In this document: one piece after another, positions 26,805 to 35,935 of the stretch
Layout: every line of letters begins with the position of its first letter
Position numbering within the stretch: the first letter of the stretch is position 1
Assembly (NCBI RefSeq): GCF_011440305.1
Contig: NZ_JAAOIW010000013.1
Span: 62,001-126,000 of the forward strand
Direction: 5' to 3'
Source: Paenibacillus agricola
Lineage (GTDB): Bacteria; Bacillota; Bacilli; Paenibacillales; NBRC-103111
Length of the DNA: 64,000 bases
Program-made: the position numbers and the translations under genes
The notes under the pieces: model-generated
Seen by the model: the letters and a program-made list of their open reading frames with translations, nothing else
Databases searched by the model: none
What the model was told of the DNA's origin: nothing

Positions 26805-28163
26805 ATGAATCGAGCCAGGGTCTTTACCTTATTTTCTTACGCTGCCTTAATATCAACCTTAATTGCAGGCTGCTCCGGATCCCAGCCTGCTGCGGGCCCC
26901 GCTCCGGCCCCGGTCGACAACAAACCGGCTGCGCAAGCACCTGCTCCAAGCAAACCGGCTGAACCGGTGACGCTTACGCTGTTGATTGGCTCAACGGGTA
27001 CTCCGTATCCTGCTACGCAAGCTGTAGCGGCAGAAGCCGAGAAAAAGCTGAATATCAAAATCAAATTCGATATTAAACCCGACGGTACGGAAGGCGATAA
27101 CCTAGTCAAGACGCGCTTGGCTACCGGTGAAATGGCGGATATTCTCTATTACAATTCAGGCTCGTTGTTGAGGGCATTGAACCCGGAGGAAAACTTCGTT
27201 GATCTGACAAAAGAACCGTTCATGGCTAATCTGCTGGATTCCTACAAGGAGACGGTTACCTCCAACGGTAAAGTATACGGCGTACCCGGCGGCTCGTCTA
27301 ATGTTGGTGGCATTCTTTATAACAAAAAAGCGTATGCTGAGCTCGGGCTTACTGTACCGAAAACTTGGGCTGAATTCATAGCAAACAGCGATAAAATTAA
27401 AGCAGCGGGTAAAACGGCGGTAATCGGCTCCTACAAAACCACATGGACCTCGCAGCTCTTCGTGCTTGCCAATCACTATAACGTTCAGTCCCAAGTCCCC
27501 AATTTCGTACAGGATTACACGGCCAATAAAGCGAAATACGCTACCACGCCTGCTGCGCTGCGTGGCTTTGAAATGACAAGCGAGGTGTTTAAAAAAGGGT
27601 ATTTGAATAAGGACTTTCTCGCTACAACCTATGACGCGGGTCTAAAGATGCTTGCAGAAGGGACTGGGGTGCAATACCCGATGCTGAGCAGTGCTATCGA
27701 TGCTTTAGCGCAAAATTATCCGGATAAGGTGAATGATATCGGCGTATTCCCGACTCCAAGCGATAACGCAAGCTTAAACGGCTTTACCGTTTGGATGCCT
27801 AATTCCTACTACATCAATAAAAAGAGCAAAAACGTAGAAGCAGCCCAAAAATTCATTGACTTCCTAATATCCCCGGAAGGTCAAAAGGCTTACATGTCTA
27901 AGAGTAAAGCGAACGGACCTTATGTAGTCAAAGGGATTAAAGTTCCTGACGATACTTATGACGGAATCAAAGAGATGCAGCCGTATTTTGATAACGGCAA
28001 AACCTTGCCGGCGCTTGAATTTACTTCTCCGGTTAAAGGGCCGAATCTGGAAAGCATCTTAATTGAGGTCGGAACCGGCCAAAAATCTCCTGCAGATGGC
28101 GCTGCTGATTATGACAAGGACGTAAGGAAGCAGGCCCAGCAGCTGAATCTACCGGGCTGGTAA
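26805..28163 (+). CDS. Extracellular solute-binding lipoprotein, CUT1 sugar ABC transporter
   Basis: The 452-residue lipoprotein has a signal peptide ending in the lipobox LIAGC near residue 23, then a Pro/Ala-rich linker and a family-1 binding fold (LTLLIGSTG; TRLATGEMADILYYNSGS; GILYNKKAYAELGLTVPKTWAEF). The ATG has AAGGAGGA upstream. It is the high-affinity receptor for an oligosaccharide. Terminator-like and stem structures lie between it and the permeases, the usual arrangement for making more binding protein than permease. Confidence 0.93.
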   Translation: MNRARVFTLFSYAALISTLIAGCSGSQPAAGPAPAPVDNKPAAQAPAPSKPAEPVTLTLLIGSTGTPYPATQAVAAEAEKKLNIKIKFDIKPDGTEGDNLVKTRLATGEMADILYYNSGSLLRALNPEENFVDLTKEPFMANLLDSYKETVTSNGKVYGVPGGSSNVGGILYNKKAYAELGLTVPKTWAEFIANSDKIKAAGKTAVIGSYKTTWTSQLFVLANHYNVQSQVPNFVQDYTANKAKYATTPAALRGFEMTSEVFKKGYLNKDFLATTYDAGLKMLAEGTGVQYPMLSSAIDALAQNYPDKVNDIGVFPTPSDNASLNGFTVWMPNSYYINKKSKNVEAAQKFIDFLISPEGQKAYMSKSKANGPYVVKGIKVPDDTYDGIKEMQPYFDNGKTLPALEFTSPVKGPNLESILIEVGTGQKSPADGAADYDKDVRKQAQQLNLPGW

Positions 28164-28177
28164 GGTATAGATGATCG

Positions 28178-28212
28178 ACCGGTCCTGCAATGATCTTGCA
28201 GGGCCGGTTTAA
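28178..28212 (+). terminator. Attenuating hairpin between binding protein and permeases
   Basis: ACCGGTCCTGCAA pairs with TTGCAGGGCCGGT around a 5-base loop, then TT. It begins 15 bases after the binding-protein stop. Confidence 0.75.
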
Positions 28213-28221
28213 TAGAAGCGT

Positions 28222-28281
28222 GTTCAAAAAGAGCATCGGCGGAGACAGTCCTCCTCTCCGCAGTGACCAGCTTTTTTGAAC
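28222..28281 (+). promoter_or_regulatory. Nested stem-loop in permease leader
   Basis: An outer stem GTTCAAAAAG/CTTTTTTGAAC encloses an inner stem GCGGAGA/TCTCCGC. It ends 15 bases before the first permease ATG and may stabilise or regulate the downstream message. No known riboswitch class is recognised. Confidence 0.45.
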
Positions 28282-28296
28282 ATTTAAGGAGAGATC

Positions 28297-29166
28297 ATGA
28301 TGACATTAGCGCAAAAGAAGATGTATACGTATTTATTTTTGCTGCCTGCCGGCATTATTTACTTCGTGTTCTATTTGCTTCCAACCTTCATGTCTTTCTT
28401 TTTCAGCATGACAAGATGGACGCTTACCAAATGGCAATATATCGGATTTGACAACTACATTATGTTTTTCGAGGAGTCGTCCTTACAAATTGGCTTCAAA
28501 AACACTTTAATCTTCGCTGTCGTGACCTGCGGATTGAAGGTGATTCTTGCTCTTCTGCTTGCAACTCTACTTACGTCACAAATTTGGTTCAAAGACTATT
28601 TTCGCTCCATGGTATTTTTTCCGACATTACTCAGCACGATAGCTGTCGGGATCGCCTTCAGTACGATGATGCACCCCACCCAAGGAGTAATCAATACAGG
28701 CCTTGCCGCAATCGGTATTAACGGCCCGGACTGGCTGGGGAACATAAAGCTGGCGCTGTTCTCGGTCGCGTTTGTCGACGTTTGGAAAGGCGTCGGGATT
28801 GCCACTGTCATCTATATCGCCGGCATTATGGCCATACCGCAGCATTATTACGAGGCGCTAAAAATCGACGGAGGAAACGCGTTTAAAGGCTTTTGGTACA
28901 TAACGCTGCCTCTCAGCCGGCCTGCCATGAACTCCGTTATCATCTTGGCGTTCATCGGCGGCTTACGCACGTTCGACTTGATCTGGGCTATGACAAGAGG
29001 TGGCCCGGGCTTCTCGACGGACCTTATCGCTTCGATTATTTATAAGCAGTATCAAGCAGGATTTTACGGTCTTGCGACAGCGGGCAACGTTATATTATTC
29101 TTCGCCATATCGTTATTGGCGTTTCCTTTATACATGTTCCTGAACAGAAGAGAGGTTGATTTATGA
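28297..29166 (+). CDS. CUT1 sugar ABC transporter permease (MalF type)
   Basis: The 289-residue protein has six membrane helices and the EAA loop YYEALKIDGGNAFKGFWYITLPLSRPA, which docks the ATPase. The start is ATGATG after AAGGAGAG. The stop overlaps the next permease by 4 bases. It would form the first half of the channel for the substrate of the upstream binding protein. No ATPase gene is present in the module, as is normal when a shared MsmX-type ATPase is used. Confidence 0.93.
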   Translation: MMTLAQKKMYTYLFLLPAGIIYFVFYLLPTFMSFFFSMTRWTLTKWQYIGFDNYIMFFEESSLQIGFKNTLIFAVVTCGLKVILALLLATLLTSQIWFKDYFRSMVFFPTLLSTIAVGIAFSTMMHPTQGVINTGLAAIGINGPDWLGNIKLALFSVAFVDVWKGVGIATVIYIAGIMAIPQHYYEALKIDGGNAFKGFWYITLPLSRPAMNSVIILAFIGGLRTFDLIWAMTRGGPGFSTDLIASIIYKQYQAGFYGLATAGNVILFFAISLLAFPLYMFLNRREVDL

Positions 29167-29996
29167 ACAGCATGGTACAGAAAACGGTGGTCAGCATTGT
29201 CATGCTATTGCTTTCAGCTTTGATCTTCTGGGTGCCCTTTTACTTTGTACTTGTCAATTCCTTCAAGTCGAGCTCGCAAGCGGCTGACATGAATATGCAT
29301 TGGCCGGATACCTTTCATATCGTTGAGAATTATAAGGCTGTGCTGCTTGCCGCAGACAGTATGTTGATTCGCGCTTTCTACAACAGCACACTTCTAACCG
29401 TCTTGTCGGTCACCGGTTTGATTATTGTCAGCTCTTTGGCCGGATTTGTCATGCAGCGCAGGGAGAGAGGGAGAGAAGCCTCGATCATTAATTTTCTCGT
29501 GCTTGCCGGACTGATGATTCCGCCAGCAATTGTGCCTACCATATGGGTGCTCAATTCCATCGGCTTGTTCAAAACATTAGCAGGACTTACGTTGGTCGAA
29601 ATCGCTCTTCATTTTCCGTTTTGTGCCATCTTGTACAAGGCCTTTACGGCAACGATCCCGCGCGACATCGATGAGAGTGCGTTCATTGACGGGTGCGGCG
29701 GGTTTAAGCTGTTTACTCATATTGTTTTTCCATTATTAAAGCCCGTTTCGTCCACGATCATCATCATTCAGTCCGTCAGCATTTTCAATGATTTTGTAAA
29801 TCCGCTTTACTTTTTTCCTGGTTCGGACAATGCAACGGTTCAGTTAACGCTTTACAATTTTATGAGTATGTATCTTTCGTCATGGAATTTACTGTTTGCA
29901 GATGTTGTATTGATTTCTATTCCGCCACTCATCTTGTTTATTTTTTTCAACAAAAAGATCGTTGCAGGCATGACTGCAGGCTCGGTAAAAGGGTAA
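29163..29996 (+). CDS. CUT1 sugar ABC transporter permease (MalG type)
   Basis: The 277-residue six-helix protein has the EAA loop IDESAFIDGCGGFKLF then HIVFPLLKPV and ends in MTAGSVKG, the usual MalG-type tail. It forms the second half of the transporter and is coupled to the first permease by an ATGA overlap. Confidence 0.93.
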   Translation: MNSMVQKTVVSIVMLLLSALIFWVPFYFVLVNSFKSSSQAADMNMHWPDTFHIVENYKAVLLAADSMLIRAFYNSTLLTVLSVTGLIIVSSLAGFVMQRRERGREASIINFLVLAGLMIPPAIVPTIWVLNSIGLFKTLAGLTLVEIALHFPFCAILYKAFTATIPRDIDESAFIDGCGGFKLFTHIVFPLLKPVSSTIIIIQSVSIFNDFVNPLYFFPGSDNATVQLTLYNFMSMYLSSWNLLFADVVLISIPPLILFIFFNKKIVAGMTAGSVKG

Positions 29997-30115
29997 TTCC
30001 TTACGGGCCGCATTGACCACTAGAATGGCAGAATAGACAATGAACTCCCCTCCGATTCGCTCTAGAATAATTATAGTAAGAAGTAGAATAACGGCTTCTG
30101 AAAAGGGGAGAGCAA

Positions 30116-30739
30116 ATGGAGAATAGTGGTAAGGTGCTATGGTTTACCGGTCTATCGGGCTCCGGTAAGACGACGACCGCGGAGCATGTCTACAAGCGGC
30201 TTGCGGAGTCGGGGCAGCCTGTGGAATTGCTGGACGGTGACGCCGTACGCTCGGCGATCTGCAAAGGTCTTGGATTTAACCGGGAGGACCGGATTGAAAA
30301 TATACACCGCATTGCTTATGTCGCTGATCTACTGTCCCGGCACGGTATCGTTGTGCTTGTTTCCGCAATAACACCTTACCGTGAAATGCGGGAGTATCTT
30401 AAGAGCCGTGTTACGGGGTATGTCGAAATTTATGTGAATTGTTCGCTTGACGTATGTGAGGCAAGAGATGTGAAGGGCTTATACGCTAAAGCGCGGCGTC
30501 AGGAAATTACGATGTTCACAGGGATTTCTGATCCATACGATGAGCCGGAGCAAGCGGACATTGTGCTTGATACGTTTCAGGAATCAGTCGAAACTAATGT
30601 GAATCGGATTTTGGAATGGCTTGAGCGGAATGATCGGTACGTCAAGCCGCCGAAAAGCTATGTTGCGGCCGGCAAGGAGACGGACTTGACGGCAGACTCG
30701 GTACGCATACGTCATGAACAGAAGGGAGACCGAGGATGA
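30116..30739 (+). CDS. cysC: Adenylylsulfate (APS) kinase
   Basis: The 207-residue protein is a complete APS kinase. Visible features are the P-loop GLSGSGKTT (residues 11-19), LLDGDAVRS, FNREDRIENIHRIAYVADLL, the ITPYREMREY lid start, EARDVKGLYAKARR and FTGISDPYDEP. The enzyme phosphorylates APS to PAPS with ATP. The ATG follows AAGGGGAG. Its stop overlaps the first sulfatase-like gene by 4 bases. No ATP sulfurylase or PAPS reductase is nearby, so the link is with sulfate or phosphate esters rather than assimilation. A CysC-like kinase with a changed substrate is possible. Confidence 0.9.
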   Translation: MENSGKVLWFTGLSGSGKTTTAEHVYKRLAESGQPVELLDGDAVRSAICKGLGFNREDRIENIHRIAYVADLLSRHGIVVLVSAITPYREMREYLKSRVTGYVEIYVNCSLDVCEARDVKGLYAKARRQEITMFTGISDPYDEPEQADIVLDTFQESVETNVNRILEWLERNDRYVKPPKSYVAAGKETDLTADSVRIRHEQKGDRG

Positions 30740-32169
30740 AAGTCATCATGATCTCGCTCGATACGCTGCGTGCCGACCGGCTTGGCTGCTATGGATACGG
30801 AAAGCCAACGAGTCCGTACATCGACCGGATAGCCTCCGAAGGTGTACTTATGGAGCGTGCTTATGCAGCCGATATTCCGACAGAGGTTGCACATTCGGCC
30901 GTCTTTACCGGAAAAATCGGCCTCTCAACTGGAATCATATCGCATGGCTCGGAGTTGACTTACCTTCCTAAGGCAGAGGAGTGGCTGCCGTCCAAGCTCA
31001 AAGCAGCCGGTTTTCTCACCGGCGCTGTTGATAACTTGTATAATCTGAAGGAATGGTTCGCTCGCGGTTACCGTCATTATATGAATAGCTCTGGAAAAAA
31101 GCGTTGGATTGACGGAAGAACGGTGAATGATTTGGCGCTGCCGTGGATTCGCGAGCATAAAGACGAAGATTTTTTCTTGTTCCTGCACTATTGGGACGCT
31201 CACACACCGTATTTGCCGCCAGATGCTTATATGGAGCCTTTTTATAATAAGGCTAAAGATCCGTATCAACTTAGCAACCCAAGTATGAACCGGGCGTATT
31301 CACATCCGGCTTATCCTTTTTTTAAACACCACCATTACCATTTGCTCGGTCCTGTAACAGATGCTGAATATGTAAACGCGCTTTATGATGCGGAAATACG
31401 GTATTTGGACGATTTTATTCGCGAGCTGGATGATCACTTGATTAACCTTGGGATACAAGAGGAAACACTGCTGATCCTGTTTGGAGACCATGGGGAAAGT
31501 CTTACGGAGCACGATATTTATTGGGATCATTGCGGACTGTACGAGCAAACGGTGCATATTCCGCTCATTATACGGTGGCCCGGGCATATTCCCGCGGCAA
31601 AACGGGTTAAAGGCTTCGTACAGCATGCGGATCTGTTCCCTTCGGTTCTCGAAGCGATTGCGAGGGATGCCCCGGCCGGTATTGATGTATCCGCGCTTCA
31701 AGCGGCGGGCGGCTTAGACGGACGCAGCTTATGGCCCTCCATTAACGGAGAGTCTGAAGGCACTGTGGATGAGGTGTATTTGAGCGAATGCGCCTGGCAG
31801 GCGGCAAGAGCTATCCGGACGGAGCGTTATAAGCTCATTCGGAATTATGATACGGGCCCTTTTACGCGTCCAGACCTTGAATTGTATGATTTGCAGCAGG
31901 ATCCCGGTGAAAATATCAATTTGGCTGATGAGCTCCCAATGTTAGCAGCGGAAATGGAAGAGCGGCTTACTGGTTTTGTGAGTAGTAAGCTGAGGGGCAG
32001 GCCCGATCCTATGATGATTCAAATCCACGAAGCGCAGCTCCCGTTTCGCAAACGGATTGAGTCCATATTGGGTTCTGTCGGATTATCATGGGAATCATGG
32101 ATTTCAAATCCGCAGCGTGAGCGTTATGATTCCTTGGAACGGGCAGTGCATTCTCCACATAGCAAATAA
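30736..32169 (+). CDS. Sulfatase-superfamily hydrolase 1, lacking the formylglycine motif
   Basis: The 477-residue protein has the alkaline-phosphatase/sulfatase fold: metal-site ISLDTLRAD (D9), the second metal cluster GDHGESLTEH and a C-terminal LYDLQQDPGENINL. At the position of the C-x-P-S-R motif it reads T49-E-V-A-H. The Cys is replaced by Thr and the Arg by His, so formylglycine cannot form. Thr is the nucleophile in phosphodiesterase-type members of the superfamily, so a phospho- or other ester hydrolase is possible, as is a pseudo-enzyme. It is translationally coupled to the APS kinase. Confidence 0.85.
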   Translation: MKVIMISLDTLRADRLGCYGYGKPTSPYIDRIASEGVLMERAYAADIPTEVAHSAVFTGKIGLSTGIISHGSELTYLPKAEEWLPSKLKAAGFLTGAVDNLYNLKEWFARGYRHYMNSSGKKRWIDGRTVNDLALPWIREHKDEDFFLFLHYWDAHTPYLPPDAYMEPFYNKAKDPYQLSNPSMNRAYSHPAYPFFKHHHYHLLGPVTDAEYVNALYDAEIRYLDDFIRELDDHLINLGIQEETLLILFGDHGESLTEHDIYWDHCGLYEQTVHIPLIIRWPGHIPAAKRVKGFVQHADLFPSVLEAIARDAPAGIDVSALQAAGGLDGRSLWPSINGESEGTVDEVYLSECAWQAARAIRTERYKLIRNYDTGPFTRPDLELYDLQQDPGENINLADELPMLAAEMEERLTGFVSSKLRGRPDPMMIQIHEAQLPFRKRIESILGSVGLSWESWISNPQRERYDSLERAVHSPHSK

Positions 32170-32178
32170 GGAGGCGAG

Positions 32179-32345
32179 ATGACTGAATCGACCCTGAAGA
32201 TGTCGCATTCGGCAATGTAACAACGGTAACAGCGGTATATGATGGTGTTGAAATGACAGCGCATTCACAGCAATATGCAACCAGGGGCGGACATAAGCAC
32301 TACACATTTGAAAATGAAAGGTGGTGCAGTCCCGGCTTGCCCTCA
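32179..32345 (+). pseudogene. Interrupted coding remnant upstream of Gfo/Idh gene
   Basis: A strong AAGGAGG site precedes an ATG at 32,179 that opens only 13 codons. In another frame, 32,197 onward reads IDPEDVAFGNVTTVTAVYDG then VEMTAHSQQYATRGG, clearly protein-like, up to about 32,345. A gene probably existed here between the sulfatase and the dehydrogenase and was broken by a frameshift and deletion. The family is not recognised. Confidence 0.35.
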
Positions 32346-32370
32346 GAAAGCAAGCGACGGGATGGGGATG

Positions 32371-33477
32371 ATGGCCTTGAAAATAGGAATTGTCGGAATG
32401 AACGGAATCGGTATGCGCCATGCAGAATGTTATTCTCAGGACCCACTGGCACAAGTGCTCGCAATATGTGATGTCGTAAAGGAAAGGGCCGACAAAGCAG
32501 CGGAAAAATACGGCGTTAGAGCCTATTACAGCTTGCAGGAGATGCTTCAGCACGAGCCTGATCTGGATATCGTCGATGTCACTACAGGTGGTATCGATAA
32601 CGGGAGCTGGCATTTTGAGCCGGCTATGCAGGCAATTGCGGCAGGCAAGCATGTACTCATAGAGAAGCCGCTTGCCAATGATATCCGCGAAGGCAGGGAG
32701 TTGGTCCGGTTCGCGGCCGAAAAGAATGTGTATCTGGGCTGCAATCTCAACCATTATTTTACCGCACCTGCAGAAAAAGCCCGGCAGTATATGGATTCAG
32801 GAGATATCGGCGAGACGGTGTATTGCTTACATAAAATGGGCTTCAACGGGGGAGAGGAGCTGTATTCGCCGCCAAAATCGCCGAAAGACAAAAATCAGCC
32901 TTATTTCCATATGAAGGCGTTCTTGACCCATCCGTTTAGCGTGATGAGATATTTTTGCGGCGATATTACCCATATCCAAACGTTTTCCAGCCAGGCCGGC
33001 TTCCGTAAAAGCGCAAGCGATATTATGGTATCGATCAACAGTATTCACGTAAAGTTTGCGAGCGGTGCAGCAGGCTATTTGCTGAGCCAACGCGGTGATG
33101 CGACCTATGGGCTGGGCGGCTGGTGGAGCATGGAAGTTGGCGGAACGAAGGGAACCTTTTGCATAGAAAACTGTGTAGAAAAGGTTTCCTACTGGAGAGC
33201 GCAAAAGGGGGTCCCCGTTATCGGCGCGCATCCTCAGCCTGAAGTAACAGAATCGGGCGTTACCGAATTTAATACGACGTTCAATAACAGGCTGCATGCC
33301 TTTTTGGAGGATATTAGCAACGGAGTGCCAAGAGAGCATATCCGGGCGTCCGGAAGGGATGCGCTGGCCGTTCTGGAGTATACGTTCGCTGTAATCGAAT
33401 CGTATGAACAAGGCGGGGCCGTAGTCAGACCTCATCCGCTGCCTGCGTTCCACGGCGATCCATTGTCCATGATGTAA
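32371..33477 (+). CDS. Gfo/Idh/MocA-family oxidoreductase 1
   Basis: The 368-residue form starting at ATG 32,371 begins with the NAD(P)-binding Rossmann strand LKIGIVGMNGIGMRHAECY. EKPLANDIREGREL, with the catalytic Lys, and NLNHYFTAPAEKA follow. The C-terminal half is the alpha/beta substrate domain with THPFSVMRYFCGD. A longer start upstream is open but adds 32 unlike residues. The enzyme oxidises or reduces a sugar or inositol-like substrate. It sits between two sulfatase-like genes in module 1. Confidence 0.88.
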   Translation: MALKIGIVGMNGIGMRHAECYSQDPLAQVLAICDVVKERADKAAEKYGVRAYYSLQEMLQHEPDLDIVDVTTGGIDNGSWHFEPAMQAIAAGKHVLIEKPLANDIREGRELVRFAAEKNVYLGCNLNHYFTAPAEKARQYMDSGDIGETVYCLHKMGFNGGEELYSPPKSPKDKNQPYFHMKAFLTHPFSVMRYFCGDITHIQTFSSQAGFRKSASDIMVSINSIHVKFASGAAGYLLSQRGDATYGLGGWWSMEVGGTKGTFCIENCVEKVSYWRAQKGVPVIGAHPQPEVTESGVTEFNTTFNNRLHAFLEDISNGVPREHIRASGRDALAVLEYTFAVIESYEQGGAVVRPHPLPAFHGDPLSMM

Positions 33478-33621
33478 AAGTGTAAAAGTATGGTGAATAA
33501 GTTCCGCTGCGCAGTCAAATGTCCTTCCAACCGCACTTGTACCCCTATTTTTTTGATTGTATAAAAGAATTTTATAAATAATGCGGCAGTAGCTGCCGGA
33601 TAAAGGGAGAGTGTGTTTTCA

Positions 33622-34428
33622 ATGATAAAGCTTGGTGTCAATTCGGTGCTTTTCAAGGAATTTGACTTCGCTACCGCTGCCCGTCAAATTGCTCTCAGCG
33701 GTTATGATGGTGTGGAAATTTCCGCTATTCAAGGCATGTGCGAGCATTTGGAGCTTACCCGTTGGAAGGAACAGGCGGCTGAGCTAAGGTCGGTCGTCCA
33801 AGACAACGGCTTGAGTTTTCTTTCAATGGAATTTGGCGGAGTCAAAGAGGAGCAGCGTTTGCTGACGGCATTCGAGGCGGCGGCAGAAATTGGCATTCCG
33901 ATTGTGAACATCGGTCCAGGAGGCAAAACCGGTGTTGAAGAGGATGTTCAACGTTCGATCGACATGCTGCTCAGAATGTCAGAAAAGGCTGAAGAGCTGG
34001 GTATTACACTGTGTGTGAAAGCCCATATTGGGCAAGCGATTCATGACACGCCGACAACCCTGCGGGCGATGTCGGAGGTTTCCTCGGCGGCGTTTGGTAT
34101 CGATATGGACCCAAGCCATATCTTCCGCGCCAATGAGAATCCGGAGGAGGCGCTGCCGGCCGTCATCAGCCGCGTAAAGCATGTCCATATCCGTGACTGC
34201 AAAGGGCGTGAGCAAGGACCGGGACCGATTGAGCTGCAGGCTTGCGGACGCGGCGATATCAACTTGTATGCTTACTGTAAAGCGATGGCGGACAACAATT
34301 ATGACGGGCCTGTTGTGCTGGAAGTGATCGGAGCGAAGCCGGATCACTCGCTTGCCCAAATCTCAATAGTAGCCGCAGAAACGTACGGTTACTTGAACGC
34401 TTGCCTGAAGCAGCTTGGCGCCCGTTAA
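33622..34428 (+). CDS. Sugar phosphate isomerase/epimerase-type TIM barrel 1
   Basis: The 268-residue protein belongs to the xylose-isomerase-like/AP-endonuclease-2 barrel. Characteristic segments are LSGYDGVEISAIQG, the metal-site LCVKAHIGQ and FGIDMDPSHIFRANENP, VKHVHIRDCKG and VVLEVIGAKPD. It would epimerise or isomerise a keto-sugar with a divalent metal. I start at ATG 33,622, placing AGGGAGAG at a workable distance; a GTG at 33,613 is too near. It often partners with Gfo/Idh oxidoreductases, as here. Confidence 0.88.
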   Translation: MIKLGVNSVLFKEFDFATAARQIALSGYDGVEISAIQGMCEHLELTRWKEQAAELRSVVQDNGLSFLSMEFGGVKEEQRLLTAFEAAAEIGIPIVNIGPGGKTGVEEDVQRSIDMLLRMSEKAEELGITLCVKAHIGQAIHDTPTTLRAMSEVSSAAFGIDMDPSHIFRANENPEEALPAVISRVKHVHIRDCKGREQGPGPIELQACGRGDINLYAYCKAMADNNYDGPVVLEVIGAKPDHSLAQISIVAAETYGYLNACLKQLGAR

Positions 34429-34477
34429 ACGCAGCAACTCATCGAACAACTTACAGACTAAAGGAGAGTGTACTTAA

Positions 34478-35869
34478 ATGCCTGCTTCCCAAAAGACGCC
34501 CAACCTAATCGTATTCGGAATTGACAGCCTGCGCCGGGACCGGATGAGCTGTTACGGCTACGGCAAGCTGACGACTCCGCATATGGATAAGCTGGCTAGT
34601 GAAGGTGTGTTGTTCGAACAGCACTTCAGCCCGAGCATTCCGACCACGCCGGCCTATGCGAGCATGCTGACAGGCAAAGACTGCTTCGGTACGGACGTAG
34701 TCGCGCTGCGGCATAAAGGCGCGGTAGGTGCAAAGACGCTTGCAGAGGTGCTGGGCGGTATCGGCTATAACACGACATGTGTCGGATTTACCGGAAATCC
34801 GTCTTCGCGCGGTTTTGACAGCTACTTGGATTATGAAGCATGGGTACCGGACGAATCCGGTAAATGTCCGAAAGCGGAAAATCTGAATGAAGTCGCGATA
34901 CCGGAGCTGCACAGGCTGGCAAATGACGACAAGCCGTTTTTCTTGTTTTTGCGGCATATGGATCCACATTCACCCTATTTACCCCCAAAGCCGTATGAGC
35001 GTATATTCTACGGGGGCGAAGAATGCGATCCGTCCAACCGCTCCATGGAGCCGGTCTATAACTTTAAACCGTTTGCCGATTTCCTCAAATCGTGGATTCC
35101 CGAGGGCGTTACGGACCAAGAATATGTGAGCGCCCAATACGACGGTGCAGTCGCCTACATGGACGCATGCATTCAAAACTTGCTGCAGACTGTCGATTCC
35201 TTGGGACTGGCTGAGGATACGTTAATCGTAGTGACATCAGACCATGGCGAAACGCTATACGAGCACAATTGCTTCTTTGATCATCATGGTCTATACGATT
35301 GCACACTGGTCGTACCGCTAATTATCAAGTTCCCGGGTAAAGTGCCAGCCAGACACCGGGTATCCGACATCTCTGTAATTAGCGATATTATGCCGACTGT
35401 TCTCGAATTGATGGGAGTAGAGGAGCAGCTGGAGCCGGACGGTCAGAGCCTCGTACCGTTCATAACCGGCAAATCTGATCATAGGGTTAGTGAATTTTAC
35501 ATTACGGAATGCACTTGGATGCGGAAACACGGATGGCGTACGCCTCATTGGAAGCTCATCCGTGCGTTGGAGCCGGATTTCCATTTCAAGCCGGAGATTG
35601 AGCTTTACAATTTGATTGAGGATCCGCAAGAAAACAACAATGTTGCCGAAAAAGAGCCGGGAATCGTTGAGCTGCTTACAGCAAGAATGGAAGCGTACAT
35701 TCTTAACCGTGAGGAGCAAACAGGCAGGACTAATCCGATGTATACGAATCTTGGATGGCATGGGAAAGGTGACGCTCCCTTTACTTCATCGCAGCAGGCT
35801 TATGAAACTTTGCATATTGGCGATGCGCGTGTTGCCAGGTCCCTTCAGGCCAAACAACTGAATAAGTAG
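34478..35869 (+). CDS. Sulfatase-superfamily hydrolase 2, Thr in place of Cys
   Basis: The 463-residue protein has FGIDSLRRDRMSCYGYGK (D16 for the metal) and TSDHGETLYEH. At the nucleophile motif it reads T56-T-P-A-Y instead of C-x-P-S-R. Pro is kept, the Cys is Thr and the Arg is Tyr. Like hydrolase 1 it cannot carry formylglycine. It has an AAAGGAGAG ribosome site. The two are divergent paralogues (shared RDRMSCYGYGK/ADRLGCYGYGK, HSPYLPPK/HTPYLPPD), so loss of the motif is old and shared. Likely substrates are phosphate or unusual ester groups on a glycan. Confidence 0.86.
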   Translation: MPASQKTPNLIVFGIDSLRRDRMSCYGYGKLTTPHMDKLASEGVLFEQHFSPSIPTTPAYASMLTGKDCFGTDVVALRHKGAVGAKTLAEVLGGIGYNTTCVGFTGNPSSRGFDSYLDYEAWVPDESGKCPKAENLNEVAIPELHRLANDDKPFFLFLRHMDPHSPYLPPKPYERIFYGGEECDPSNRSMEPVYNFKPFADFLKSWIPEGVTDQEYVSAQYDGAVAYMDACIQNLLQTVDSLGLAEDTLIVVTSDHGETLYEHNCFFDHHGLYDCTLVVPLIIKFPGKVPARHRVSDISVISDIMPTVLELMGVEEQLEPDGQSLVPFITGKSDHRVSEFYITECTWMRKHGWRTPHWKLIRALEPDFHFKPEIELYNLIEDPQENNNVAEKEPGIVELLTARMEAYILNREEQTGRTNPMYTNLGWHGKGDAPFTSSQQAYETLHIGDARVARSLQAKQLNK

Positions 35870-35877
35870 ATTTCTTG

Positions 35878-35912
35878 CCGCGCCGCACAACAGCGGTGCG
35901 GCATTCTTTTCT
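35878..35912 (+). terminator. Hairpin between hydrolase 2 and Gfo/Idh 2
   Basis: GCCGCAC pairs with GTGCGGC, followed by ATTCTTTTCTT. It may partly uncouple the last two genes of the module. Confidence 0.75.
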
Positions 35913-35935
35913 TACACAAGATAGGAGGAAAACCC

